Shown here: piece by piece, positions 25,007 to 33,196 of the stretch
Numbering within the stretch: position 1 is the first letter of the stretch
Layout of the letters: the number at the start of each line of letters is the position of its first letter
Made by a program: the position numbers and the translations under genes
The notes under the pieces: generated by a model
Database searches by the model: none
What the model saw: the letters and a program-made list of their open reading frames with translations, nothing else
Told to the model about the DNA's origin: nothing
Origin: an uncultured Myxococcales bacterium
Lineage (GTDB): Bacteria > Myxococcota > Myxococcia > Myxococcales > Myxococcaceae
Direction of reading: 5' to 3'
Length of the DNA: 64,000 nucleotides
Assembly (NCBI GenBank): GCA_937980205.1
Contig: CALJKW010000039.1
Span: 1 to 64,000 of the forward strand

Positions 25007-25417
25007 TCAGTATCGCGCGCCGGTGAAGCGTCGATCGTCGCGGCACTGGTCCGTGCTGCGCGCGAGCCGACCGCCCACGAGCGTCTCGCCGCCATCGGCG
25101 GCGCCGCCGACGTACGTGGCGCGCAGCTGCACGAACAGGCCGCCGCCGGGCTGCTGCCCGCCGAGCTGGAAGTCGAAGGTGTCGTAGAGCGTGCCGCTCA
25201 TCTGCACGCCGTCGATCGCCGTGCGCATCACCGAGCCCTCCCGCGTGAACGAGACGGTCGCCGGCGGCGCGGCGAGGGCTCCCGCGTCGCACGGAAAGTC
25301 CGGCGCGACGTACTGAAGGAACCAGACGCCCTCGACCGCGGGGCAGTCGGAGCAGGGCAGCGAGTCGGTGCACGCGAGCCCGAGCAGAAACACCAACGGC
25401 AGCCGGTTCGGCTTCAT
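25007..25417 (-). CDS. Small hypothetical lipoprotein
   Basis: A 136-aa protein with a signal peptide and lipobox (VFLLGLAC, Cys16), followed by CTDSLPCSDCP and a compact beta-rich domain (GVWFLQYVAP, FTREGSVMRTAIDGVQMSGTLYD). The strand pattern and size suggest a lipocalin-like or small sandwich domain, but no family signature is clear. Divergent from the HAD hydrolase gene, 20 bp between starts. Probably anchored in the outer membrane. Confidence 0.75.
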   Translation of the reverse strand: MKPNRLPLVFLLGLACTDSLPCSDCPAVEGVWFLQYVAPDFPCDAGALAAPPATVSFTREGSVMRTAIDGVQMSGTLYDTFDFQLGGQQPGGGLFVQLRATYVGGAADGGETLVGGRLARSTDQCRDDRRFTGARY

Positions 25418-25437
25418 CGGGCGTTACACTAACAAAC

Positions 25438-26028
25438 ATGTTGCCGCCGGAAATCGATGCGCTCCTGTCGCGAGGTCCGGTCGCCTTCGACGCCGACGGC
25501 ACGCTCTGGCACGGAGACGTCGGCGACGAGCTGGTCCGCGACCTCGGCCGCTTCGAAGAGTACGAGCGCCGCGTCCGCGAAGATCCGATCGCCGGCTACA
25601 CCTGGGCCGCAGAGATCCTCCGGGGCCTCGACGAGCGCGAGCTCTACGCGCGCTGCGAGCGGCTCTTCGCGCTGCAGCGCATCTTCGACTTCGTGCGCCC
25701 GGCGCTCGAACGCCTCAGAGGGCGCGACGTCTTCATCGTCTCCGCGAGCCCGCGCATCGCCGTGCTGCCCGGCGCCCGCGCCCTCGGCATCGCCGACGAT
25801 CACGTCATCGCGGTCGGCGAAGAGCGCCCGATTCCCTGCGGACCCGGCAAGGTGCACCACCTGAAGGAGCGCGGCATTCTCCCCGCCGTCGCGTTCGGCA
25901 ACGGAGACCTCGACGAGCCGATGCTGCGCTACGCCCAGGCCGCTGTGGTCGTCGCTCCGCACGGTGGGCCCGACAACGGGCTCGTCCGCGCCGCGCTCGC
26001 CAACCGCTGGCCGATCTTGCGTGCCTGA
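25438..26028 (+). CDS. HAD-superfamily phosphatase, subfamily IB (SerB-like)
   Basis: A 196-aa protein with the HAD motifs in order: DADGTLW (nucleophile Asp18, acid/base Asp20), VSASPR (motif II Ser) and GNGDLDEPML (motif IV). The helical cap after motif I and the length match the IB subfamily, which includes phosphoserine phosphatase and lipid-phosphate or nucleotide phosphatases. Motif IV is GNGDLDEPM instead of GDGxNDxxM of SerB, so the substrate may differ from phosphoserine. The cysteine cluster 5 kb downstream could use serine-derived substrates, but a link is speculative. Confidence 0.85.
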   Translation: MLPPEIDALLSRGPVAFDADGTLWHGDVGDELVRDLGRFEEYERRVREDPIAGYTWAAEILRGLDERELYARCERLFALQRIFDFVRPALERLRGRDVFIVSASPRIAVLPGARALGIADDHVIAVGEERPIPCGPGKVHHLKERGILPAVAFGNGDLDEPMLRYAQAAVVVAPHGGPDNGLVRAALANRWPILRA

Positions 26029-26060
26029 AGAGAACTGAGGTTTAAAGCGTGTAGGTCGAC

Positions 26061-27530
26061 ATGCGCCTCATCTTCGCTTTCGTTCTGCTGTGCGCACATG
26101 TGGCCTTCGCCCAGCGCGTCGTCATCCTGGAAATCGAAGGCGACAGAAACAACAAGCTCAGGAATCAGGTCGAAGCGGCGCTGAAGAGGGCCGACGAGGT
26201 CGAGGTCGTTCCGCTCGACAAGTACAAGGCCGCGGCCGCCAAGAAGAAGCTGAAGGGCGCGGCGGCGATGACGCCCGCCGGCCTGTCGCGCGTCGCGAAG
26301 GACCTGAAGATCGACGCCGGCGTCGGCGGCGAGGTCGGCAAGAAGTTCGAGGTCCAGATCTGGGACTCGTCCGGCCAGCAGCTGTGGACGAAGGCGCTCA
26401 AGGTGAAGAACGGCATGTTGAGCGCCGACTTCGCCGGCAAGCTCGCGAAGGCGATCAACGCCGCAGCGAAGACCGCTCCGAAGCCGGGAGAAGAAGAGGC
26501 CGAGGCGACGGAAGAGGCGCCTCCGCCGAAGAAGGAAGAGGAGACGAAGCCCGAGCCGACGACGCCGCCTCCTCCGCCGACGGTGAGCGACGAGGAGCGC
26601 GAGAAGCGCCGGCAGGAAGAAGCGGCCGAGGAAGCCGCCGCCCGCGCCGTCGAGCCCGAGCGCGATCAGGACCTCGAGCAGGAGGGCAAGAAGGTCAAGA
26701 ACCGCATCGGCCCCAAGGGCATCTCGTTCTGGCTCGCGGGCACCACGACGTGGCGCTACTACTGCGCGCGCCCGGGCGTGAGCTCGTGCGGCGAGTACGA
26801 CCAGCTGCCCAACCCCAAGCCGCAGGGCGACATCGTCGACTTCAAGCCGCAGGTGCCCTACGCCGGCTTCTACCTGCGCATGGAGCTGTTCCCGCTCGCC
26901 TGGTTCCTCGACAACTTCCTCCAGGGCATCGGCCTCGTCGGAGACTTCGCGCTCGGCTTCTCGCTCACCAACGTCACCGTCGAGTCGCCCGCCGGCATGT
27001 CCGAGCCGAAGCAGGTCGTCTCCACCGACCGCAACTGGAGCGCGATGCTCGCGTACCGCTACTACTTCTCGTTCGACTCGAGCGCGAAGAACCCGGCCGT
27101 CGGCTACGCCGGCATCCGCTTCGGCATGGCGGGCCGCGTGTTCGAGATCGACGCGAAGGCGCAGGTGCCGCTGCCGGGCGCGAACCGCGTGTACCCGACC
27201 CTCGGCCTCGACATCGCGATCCCGATCGTCCGCTACTTCGGCATCGAGGGCAGCTTCCAGTACTTCATCTCGCCGCGGCCCGGCCCCGACGAGATCGCCG
27301 GCTACGGCAACGTCACCGCTGAGAACGGCGGAGCCACCGGCCAGGGCTTCATGATTCAGGGCGGCATCGCCGGCACCATCTGGGGCCCCGTCGGCTACCG
27401 GCTGCACGTGCGCTACACGCCGTACACCGACCGCTTCTTCGGGCCGGGGCAGAAGTGGGTCTACACGGACAAGGGCGCGGCCTTCGAGAGCTACGTCACC
27501 TTGATCTGGGGCATCACCGCTTCGTTCTAG
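26061..27530 (+). CDS. Envelope protein: periplasmic domain, charged Pro linker and beta-barrel
   Basis: A 489-aa protein with a signal peptide (MRLIFAFVLLCAHVAFA). Residues 20-135 form an alpha/beta domain that reads like the curli-assembly/FlgO-type ancillary domain often seen at the start of myxobacterial outer-membrane proteins. It is followed by about 70 residues of Glu/Lys/Pro and then a region of alternating amphipathic strands (from about residue 225) ending ...YVTLIWGITASF with a terminal Phe. I infer a beta-barrel tethered to a periplasmic sensor or assembly domain. No family name assigned. Confidence 0.75.
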   Translation: MRLIFAFVLLCAHVAFAQRVVILEIEGDRNNKLRNQVEAALKRADEVEVVPLDKYKAAAAKKKLKGAAAMTPAGLSRVAKDLKIDAGVGGEVGKKFEVQIWDSSGQQLWTKALKVKNGMLSADFAGKLAKAINAAAKTAPKPGEEEAEATEEAPPPKKEEETKPEPTTPPPPPTVSDEEREKRRQEEAAEEAAARAVEPERDQDLEQEGKKVKNRIGPKGISFWLAGTTTWRYYCARPGVSSCGEYDQLPNPKPQGDIVDFKPQVPYAGFYLRMELFPLAWFLDNFLQGIGLVGDFALGFSLTNVTVESPAGMSEPKQVVSTDRNWSAMLAYRYYFSFDSSAKNPAVGYAGIRFGMAGRVFEIDAKAQVPLPGANRVYPTLGLDIAIPIVRYFGIEGSFQYFISPRPGPDEIAGYGNVTAENGGATGQGFMIQGGIAGTIWGPVGYRLHVRYTPYTDRFFGPGQKWVYTDKGAAFESYVTLIWGITASF

Positions 27531-27566
27531 AAGCAGGCTCGTTCTGAGCTGACAGTTTCTGAACGG

Positions 27567-27595
27567 TTGACAGCACCTACACCGTCTCCTATTGG
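27567..27595 (+). promoter_or_regulatory. Sigma-70-type promoter for the Cys-rich lipoprotein gene
   Basis: TTGACA (27567-27572) is a perfect -35 box. A 17-base spacer leads to TATTGG (27590-27595) as the -10 box, about 37 bases upstream of the ATG at 27632. Box quality and spacing are good for housekeeping sigma; no experimental support. Confidence 0.45.
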
Positions 27596-27631
27596 GGGCG
27601 CCCGGCCGCTGCAGCTTTCAGAAAGAGAACC

Positions 27632-29110
27632 ATGATCCGCTCACTCGTCGTCGTCGCGGTTGTCGCGCTCACCGCTGCCTGTACTCCCGGAGTTCCGTCG
27701 CCCGACGCGGGTCCGGACAGCGGCATCAACGTGGATCCGAAGGACGCCTGCAGCGGCGGCTGCGCGGTCAACCAGCGCTGCGACGTCATGACGCGCACCT
27801 GCCGCGACGGCTGCGAGGGCGCGTGCGACGGCGGCACGTTCTGCCAGCGCACGACTTCGGGGGACACCTTCCAGTGCACGCCGATCGTGACGATGTGCGG
27901 CGGTCAGAGCTGCGCCGAGGGCGAGGTCGCCTGCCTCGGCGGCGCGTGCACCTGCCTCGGGCCGGCGCGCGGCACCTTCGACAGCTGCTTCGGCGATCCG
28001 CGCTTCGAGGGCGGCGGCTCGATCTGCGGCCCGAACGGCAGCTGCACGAACCCGCGCGAGTTCCAGCAGTGCAAGATCCAGGCGGGTTCGACGCCGTGCG
28101 CCGACAACCGCCAGTGCAACCCGGTCTTCGGCGAGACGCTCGCGGTCTGCACGCGCGGCTGCATGAACGACACCGAGTGTGGCCGCGGCGAGTTCTGCAG
28201 CGGCGTCGGCTGCCTCCCCTCGGGCCTGTTCAACGGCCAGGAGTGCGCGATCCAGGTCGACGGCGGCTATCTGCCGGACGGCGGTGGCCCGATCACCGTG
28301 TTCCGCACCGTCGGCGTCGGCGCGACGTGCCTCAGGAAGGACGGGATGGGCGCTCCGACCGAGACGACTCCGACCGGCACGTGCACGTACTCGTTCTTCT
28401 ACTTCGCCGACAACGGCGCCTACACCTTCACCACCTGCCGTCCTCCTGGCGGCGCGACCGAGAACACCGAGTGCATCGTCGGCGAGAAGGCGACGACGCA
28501 GCAGGCCGTGCAGTGCGGCACCGGCCTCGAGTGCGCCGGCATGCGCACCGACACGAAGGGCCTGTGCCTGAGGACCTGCAACGCGCTCACCCCGACGGTG
28601 ACGTACCCCGACCCGCAGCCGGCGTGCGGCATGAACGAGGCCTGCATCAACCTCTACCGCCGCGAGGACATCTCGCGCGAGGGCTCGCTGCTCGGCGTCT
28701 GCACGCGCAAGTGCAACATCTTCGACCCCGCGCAGAGCGCCTGCCCGAACTACGGCACGGTCCCGTCGGTCTGCGTGCCGACGAACATCGACGGCCGCGT
28801 GGTGGTGAGCTCCGACGGCTCCGGCGTCTGCGTGCCGGTGCGCGAGCAGACGGCGACCCTCGACATGCCGTGCGGCGAAGACGACCCGTTCAAGGGCGCC
28901 TCGTGCGCGGCTGGCCAGGTCTGCGCGCCGGCCGGCTTCAACGTCGCCTCCACCTGCACGCAGGTCTGCGACACGAGCTGCACCGCGAAGGCCGACGGCG
29001 GCACCGTGCCGGCCCGCTGCGCGACGCAGGTGAACTCGACCTGCCCGTCGGGCAAGACCTGCCGCTCGGTGACGACCACGACCGGCGCGCGCGTCGGCTT
29101 CTGCCAGTAA
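27632..29110 (+). CDS. Cys-rich lipoprotein (myxobacterial EGF/dickkopf-like repeats)
   Basis: A 492-aa protein with a signal peptide and lipobox (VALTAAC, Cys17), followed by a PDAGPDSG linker. About 40 Cys residues are spread through short repeats of the kind C-x(5-7)-C-x(3-6)-C (CSGGCAVNQRCD, CTRGCMNDTECGRGEFCS, CSCTAKADGG-type segments), the pattern of disulphide-knotted modules found in many myxobacterial surface lipoproteins. It ends abruptly in VGFCQ. Likely exported and exposed on the cell surface, with stability from disulphides. Function unknown. Confidence 0.85.
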   Translation: MIRSLVVVAVVALTAACTPGVPSPDAGPDSGINVDPKDACSGGCAVNQRCDVMTRTCRDGCEGACDGGTFCQRTTSGDTFQCTPIVTMCGGQSCAEGEVACLGGACTCLGPARGTFDSCFGDPRFEGGGSICGPNGSCTNPREFQQCKIQAGSTPCADNRQCNPVFGETLAVCTRGCMNDTECGRGEFCSGVGCLPSGLFNGQECAIQVDGGYLPDGGGPITVFRTVGVGATCLRKDGMGAPTETTPTGTCTYSFFYFADNGAYTFTTCRPPGGATENTECIVGEKATTQQAVQCGTGLECAGMRTDTKGLCLRTCNALTPTVTYPDPQPACGMNEACINLYRREDISREGSLLGVCTRKCNIFDPAQSACPNYGTVPSVCVPTNIDGRVVVSSDGSGVCVPVREQTATLDMPCGEDDPFKGASCAAGQVCAPAGFNVASTCTQVCDTSCTAKADGGTVPARCATQVNSTCPSGKTCRSVTTTTGARVGFCQ

Positions 29111-29127
29111 GCGGCCTGCCGTAGTGC

Positions 29128-29170
29128 AAAGAGGGGCTCGTCAGCGTCAGACGCTGATGAGCCCCTTTCT
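29128..29170. terminator. Bidirectional intrinsic terminator overlapping the regulator stop codon
   Basis: A 16-bp stem (29133-29148 with 29150-29165, GGGGCTCGTCAGCGTC against its complement, one G-T mismatch) has AAAGA before it and TTTCT after, so both transcripts would end in a U-rich stretch. It serves the convergent lipoprotein gene (stop 29110) and the response regulator gene, whose last codons and stop (29147-29149) lie inside the stem. Confidence 0.85.
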
Positions 29171-29854
29171 GATTCCTTCCGTCACGGCCTCGACGCGGTT
29201 CGTGACCTCGAGCTTCCGGTAGATGTGCTCGAGGTGCGTGCGGATGGTGGCCTTCGACAGGTTCAGCATCTTCGCGGCTTCGGAGTTCGAGACGCCCTTC
29301 GCGATGAGCTGGAGGATCTCCTTCTCGCGATCGGACAGCGGCTTGAGCTCGGGCTCTCCGCTGATGTCGGGAGGCGGCGGCATCGCCTCGCCGCCTTCTC
29401 CGACGCGGAAGTGCTTCAAGAGGCGCCGCGCCAGGTTCGGCTGAATCACGGTGCCGCCGGCCTTCACCTCTTTGATCGCCTCGATGATGCGATCCGCGGG
29501 AGTCCCTTTCAAGAGGTACCCGGACGCGCCCGCCTTCACGGCCTCGAGGACTTTGTCCTCCTCGTCGAAGATCGTGAAGATGAGGATCTCGACGGACGGC
29601 GTCTTCGCCTTCACGTCGCGGGTGACGTCGATGCCGCTCATGCGCGGCAGCCCCAGGTCGAGCAGCAGCACGTCGGGCTTGATGCGCGGCACCTCTTCGA
29701 CGGCCGTCTCTCCGGAGAGCGCGGTGCCGACGATCGTCACCTCGCGGCTCGCCTCGAGCAGCTTGAGCTGGTTCTTCAAGATCTTCGTCTGGTCCTCGAC
29801 GACGTAGACGCGAATCGGCGGAGGCGGCGGGCTTGCGGGAACCTGGTCGTCCAC
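29147..29854 (-). CDS. NarL/LuxR-family response regulator
   Basis: A 235-aa protein with a Pro-rich N-terminus, a receiver domain (residues about 14-130, phospho-acceptor Asp66 in LLLDLGLP, the Thr of FTIFDEE and Lys of LLKGTPAD), a short acidic linker and a C-terminal LuxR-type helix-turn-helix (LSDREKEILQLIAKGVSNSEAAKML...ATIRTHLEHIYRKLEV). It is 9 bp downstream of its cognate histidine kinase gene on the same strand. Expected to bind DNA on phosphorylation; the target genes are not evident here. Confidence 0.95.
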   Translation of the reverse strand: MDDQVPASPPPPPIRVYVVEDQTKILKNQLKLLEASREVTIVGTALSGETAVEEVPRIKPDVLLLDLGLPRMSGIDVTRDVKAKTPSVEILIFTIFDEEDKVLEAVKAGASGYLLKGTPADRIIEAIKEVKAGGTVIQPNLARRLLKHFRVGEGGEAMPPPPDISGEPELKPLSDREKEILQLIAKGVSNSEAAKMLNLSKATIRTHLEHIYRKLEVTNRVEAVTEGIRKGLISV

Positions 29855-29863
29855 GGGTTTCTC

Positions 29864-31138
29864 CTAAACGGGTACCGAAAATGAGATCTGCGAGCCCTTG
29901 CCGGGGGCGGAGTCGATGATGACCTGACCTCCGACCTTCATCGCGCGCTCGCGCATGTTGATGAGGCCGTAGTGGCCGGCCTTCGTGCCGTTCGTCTCGA
30001 AGCCCTTGCCGTCGTCCTTCACCGACAGGTCGACGGTCTGCGAGCCGAAGTGCAGCTTGACGTCGATCGCCTTCGGCTGGGCGTGCTTCGCGGCGTTCGA
30101 GAGGCACTCCTGCAGCACGCGGAACAGCGCGAGCTGCTTCTCCGGAGCGAGCCGGCCGACGTGGCCGCCGCGCTCGAAGCGGATGTCGAGCTGCGTGCGC
30201 TCGCGGAAGGTCTTCACGTAGTCCTCGAGGCCGACCCCCAAGTCGAAGTCCTCGCGCATCATGCGCAGGTTGCGGCGCAGCTCTTCGATCGACTCCTCGG
30301 CAGAGGCCTTCAGCTCGCGGATCTCCTTGAGCAGCGTCTCGTCCTTCGCGAGCGAGAGGATGTACTCGCTCTGGATGATGAGCGACGAGAGCGAGGCGCC
30401 GAGGCCGTCGTGGATCTCGCGGGCGAGGCGGTTGCGCTCTTCGACGACGGCGAGCTCCTTCAGATCGCCCTGGAGCTCGACGACCTCTTTGTGGGCCGCG
30501 ACCTCGCGCTCGTTCAGGTACACGAGCACGTAGATGATGATGAAGTTGAGCGCGAGGTACCACATCAGCGTCAGCACCTCGACGGCGGTCGGCGAGCGGT
30601 TCAGCAGCTGATCGATGCGCGTGGTGATGAGCAGCGCGAGCAGCGGCGGCAGAATCGCGAGCGGCTTCGGGAAGAGGATCGCGAAGAGCGTGGTGAACAG
30701 CAGCTGCGTCGCCAGCAGCGGGCTCTGCAGGCCGCCGCCTCGGATGATCAGGTACACCATGATCGTCAGATCGAGGCAGAGCGTGATGTACGTGACGATG
30801 CGGCCGGCGCGCGGGTTCTCGAGCACCAGGTAGTTCGCGATGCTGTACATGAGCATCGCGAAGTAGCCGGCGAACGCGGACGGCCCGGTGAGCGCGAAGT
30901 AGCGGCTCCAGATCGGCACCGCGAGGATGAGCAGGCCGAGCGTGAGGAACATCATCCGCGCGTAGAAGAGGGCGCGGGCGCGCGCGACGAAGCGCTCCTG
31001 CATCCAGCTCGTGTTGGCCTGGTCGGTCGAGAGGTCCTGCGTGAGGTGGCGCCGCTCGAGCACCGCGCGCACGCGAGCACGCCGGTCGTCGGAGACCGGA
31101 TCTCCGCTGGACGCAGGCATCGCCGTGGGGTCGAGCAC
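29864..31138 (-). CDS. Membrane sensor histidine kinase (NarX/LiaS/DesK-type)
   Basis: A 424-aa protein with an N-terminal cytoplasmic region (about 55 residues), five to six membrane helices (60-210) and a HisKA_3 dimerisation domain with REIHDGLGASLSSLI (His243). A HATPase domain with DDGKGF and GHYGLINMRERA follows. Sensors of this class have the input in the membrane helices. The start is either GTG 31138 or ATG 31120; the latter leaves a more normal 29-bp gap to the divergent gene at 31150. Forms a two-component system with the downstream regulator. Confidence 0.93.
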   Translation of the reverse strand: MLDPTAMPASSGDPVSDDRRARVRAVLERRHLTQDLSTDQANTSWMQERFVARARALFYARMMFLTLGLLILAVPIWSRYFALTGPSAFAGYFAMLMYSIANYLVLENPRAGRIVTYITLCLDLTIMVYLIIRGGGLQSPLLATQLLFTTLFAILFPKPLAILPPLLALLITTRIDQLLNRSPTAVEVLTLMWYLALNFIIIYVLVYLNEREVAAHKEVVELQGDLKELAVVEERNRLAREIHDGLGASLSSLIIQSEYILSLAKDETLLKEIRELKASAEESIEELRRNLRMMREDFDLGVGLEDYVKTFRERTQLDIRFERGGHVGRLAPEKQLALFRVLQECLSNAAKHAQPKAIDVKLHFGSQTVDLSVKDDGKGFETNGTKAGHYGLINMRERAMKVGGQVIIDSAPGKGSQISFSVPV

Positions 31139-31149
31139 GGCGCGATTGT

Positions 31150-32031
31150 ATGCGCTACAAGGCGCCCATGTTGATCGGGAACACGCCGGTGGCCCGCCTC
31201 CAGCGCGTCGGAGCCGGCTGCGTGTACCTCAAGCTCGAGACCTTTTCGCCGAACGGTACGTACTTTGACCGATGCGCGAAGGCGCTCTGCGACCAGGCCG
31301 CCTGGCCCGAGGGCACCACCGTCTACGAGGCGGGCAACGGTGCGCTCTGTGTCGCGGTCGCCGCCCAGTGCGCCGCGCGCAGGTGGAAGCTGCAGTGCTG
31401 GCTGTCGGAGGACGCCTCCATCGAGGTGCGGCAGTCGCTCGAGCTGTGGGGCGCGAAGCTCCAGCTGACTCCGTTCGAGCAGGGGCCCGAAGGGGCCCGC
31501 GCCGAAGGCCGCAAGTCTGGGCGGCTGTTGTCCGAGACGTTTCCCTCGGTGCGCATCGCGGTCGCGCACGAGGTCGGCCGCGAGCTCATCGCGACGGTGA
31601 AGGAAGACGGAGGCCGCATCGACGGCTTCGTCGCCGGCTGCGGCTCGGGCGCGACGCTGTCGGGCGTGATGAGCGAGCTGCGCGCCGCGTGGCCCGGAGT
31701 CGAGGGCGTCGCGGTGCAGCCGGCGCTCAGCCCCGTCATCGACCGCGGGGTGTGGCGGCCGCACCGCCAGCCCGGCAACGCGTCGTGGGCCTCGGTGCCG
31801 ATGCTCGATCGCACGCTGGTGTCGCGCACGATGGACGTGACGGACAACGAGGCGTGGGAGATGCGCGCGCGGCTGGGCCGCGAAGAGGGGCTGCTCGTGT
31901 CGACGGCCTCTGCGGCCTCCGTCGTCGCCGCCGAGCGCCTCGCGCAGGAGAAGGGCGAGGGCAGCCGCATCTACGCGCTCGTGGTCGACACCGGCGAGCG
32001 CGACTTCTCGCTCGACGGGTTCTTCAAGTGA
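31150..32031 (+). CDS. Cysteine-synthase-fold protein lacking the PLP lysine (probable pseudoenzyme)
   Basis: The 293-aa product follows the fold of O-acetylserine/O-phosphoserine sulfhydrylases: an N-terminal LIGNTPVARL, a central glycine loop CGSGATLSG and a C-terminal STASAAS segment. However, the PLP-binding motif GGSVKDR is replaced by NGTYFDR: Phe39 sits where the Schiff-base lysine should be. The substrate loop TSGNTG is replaced by AGNGALC. It therefore probably cannot form an internal aldimine. It heads the sulfur-transfer cluster and overlaps the ThiF gene by 4 bp, next to a canonical homologue at 33460. A regulatory or scaffold role with the true synthase is an inference. Confidence 0.82.
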   Translation: MRYKAPMLIGNTPVARLQRVGAGCVYLKLETFSPNGTYFDRCAKALCDQAAWPEGTTVYEAGNGALCVAVAAQCAARRWKLQCWLSEDASIEVRQSLELWGAKLQLTPFEQGPEGARAEGRKSGRLLSETFPSVRIAVAHEVGRELIATVKEDGGRIDGFVAGCGSGATLSGVMSELRAAWPGVEGVAVQPALSPVIDRGVWRPHRQPGNASWASVPMLDRTLVSRTMDVTDNEAWEMRARLGREEGLLVSTASAASVVAAERLAQEKGEGSRIYALVVDTGERDFSLDGFFK

Positions 32032-32834
32032 AGGTGCTCATCCTCGGCGCCGGCGGTCTCGGCTGCCCGGCTGCGCTGGCGCTGAAGGGCAGGGCCGAGC
32101 TCACCATCGCCGACTTCGACGTCGTCGAGCTCTCGAACCTGCACCGGCAGATCCTCTACTCGCGCGACGACGTGGGGAAGCCGAAGGCGGTCGTCGCCGC
32201 CGAGCGCGTCGGCGCCACGGCGCTGCAGCTGAAGGTCACCAAGGAGAACGCCGCCGGGCTCTTCCTCGAGTTCGACGTCGTCATCGACGGCACCGACGCG
32301 GGGCGCGGCAAGCTCGCGTTCAGTGACGCCGCCGTCCAGACCGGCGTCCCGCTCGTCTACGGCGGAGTCCTCAAGCTGGGCGGCCAGGCCATGGTCATCC
32401 GCCCGGGCGGTCCGTGCCTGCGCTGCCTGTTCGACGAGACCGTCGAGGGCCCGACCTGCGCGCAGGCCGGAATCCTCGGCACCGTCGCCGGCGTCGTCGG
32501 CACGCGCCAGGCCGAGCTCGCGCTGAACCCGGAGGCCGGCCTGCACGTCTTCGACGGCGCGAGCCTGAAGTGGCGCACCGTGGACGTGAAGCGCGCGAAG
32601 GACTGCCCGGTCTGCCCCGCGAGCGTCGACATCACGAAAGAGGTCTGCCCGATGACCTACGTGCGCGTGAAGCTCGCGATGGAGCGGCTCGAGCCGGGCC
32701 GCCTGCTCGAGGTCTGGCTCAAGGGTGACGAGCCGCTCAAGAACGTGCCGCAGTCGGCGCGCGACGAGGGGCATGAAGTCGTCTCGCTGACGCCCCACGG
32801 AGACCGCTCGCGCCTGCTCCTCAAAGTGAGTTAA
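32028..32834 (+). CDS. ThiF/MoeB-like E1 adenylyltransferase fused to TusA sulfur carrier
   Basis: A 268-aa protein. Residues 1-195 are an E1-like domain: nucleotide loop GAGGLG (7-12), DFDVVELSNLHRQ, zinc Cys 130, 133, 193 and 196, and the putative acceptor Cys144 (PTCAQAGI), as in MoeB Cys187 or ThiF Cys184. It begins directly at the Rossmann strand, lacking the N-terminal helix with the arginine finger that MoeB, ThiF and MoeZ have. From 200 to 268 it is a TusA domain: VCPMTYVRVKLAMERLEPG, with Cys207 in CPxx. The fusion would adenylate a sulfur-carrier C-terminus and bring a persulfide to it. It overlaps the preceding gene by 4 bp (GTGA). Confidence 0.9.
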   Translation: MKVLILGAGGLGCPAALALKGRAELTIADFDVVELSNLHRQILYSRDDVGKPKAVVAAERVGATALQLKVTKENAAGLFLEFDVVIDGTDAGRGKLAFSDAAVQTGVPLVYGGVLKLGGQAMVIRPGGPCLRCLFDETVEGPTCAQAGILGTVAGVVGTRQAELALNPEAGLHVFDGASLKWRTVDVKRAKDCPVCPASVDITKEVCPMTYVRVKLAMERLEPGRLLEVWLKGDEPLKNVPQSARDEGHEVVSLTPHGDRSRLLLKVS

Positions 32835-32844
32835 TGACGCAGCC

Positions 32845-33165
32845 ATGGCAACCGTTCGCATCCCGACTCCGCTGAGGACGTACACGCAGAATCAGGCCGA
32901 GGTGAAGGCCGCGGGGAAGACCGTCGGTGAAGTGTTGAAGGCGCTCGAAGGCAGCGCACCCGGCATCGGCACGCGCCTGTTCGACGAGAAGGGGGCCTTG
33001 AAGCGCTACGTCAACGTCTTCCACAACGACGAAGACATCCGCTTCCTGAAGGACCTCGACACGCCCGTCGCCGACGGCGACACGCTGTCGATCATCCCCG
33101 CCATCGCCGGGGGGAGCGACCCGGCCGCCGAAGTGGAACGCGACGCGTTCCGCCCAGAGGCGTGA
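32845..33165 (+). CDS. MoaD/ThiS/CysO-type sulfur carrier with extension after diglycine
   Basis: A 106-aa beta-grasp protein that reads VRIPTPLRTYT...GEVLKAL...GDTLSIIPAIAGG, the pattern of MoaD, ThiS and mycobacterial CysO. The reactive diglycine is at 89-90, but 16 more residues (SDPAAEVERDAFRPEA) follow, so the C-terminal glycine is masked and must be exposed by a protease. The JAMM protein encoded at 34371 is the obvious candidate. Once processed, the carrier would be adenylated by the neighbouring E1 and converted to a thiocarboxylate for cysteine synthesis. It starts 10 bp after the E1 gene. Confidence 0.92.
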   Translation: MATVRIPTPLRTYTQNQAEVKAAGKTVGEVLKALEGSAPGIGTRLFDEKGALKRYVNVFHNDEDIRFLKDLDTPVADGDTLSIIPAIAGGSDPAAEVERDAFRPEA

Positions 33166-33196
33166 GCCGGTGCGGCCGGTGGCGCGACCGCAAGAG

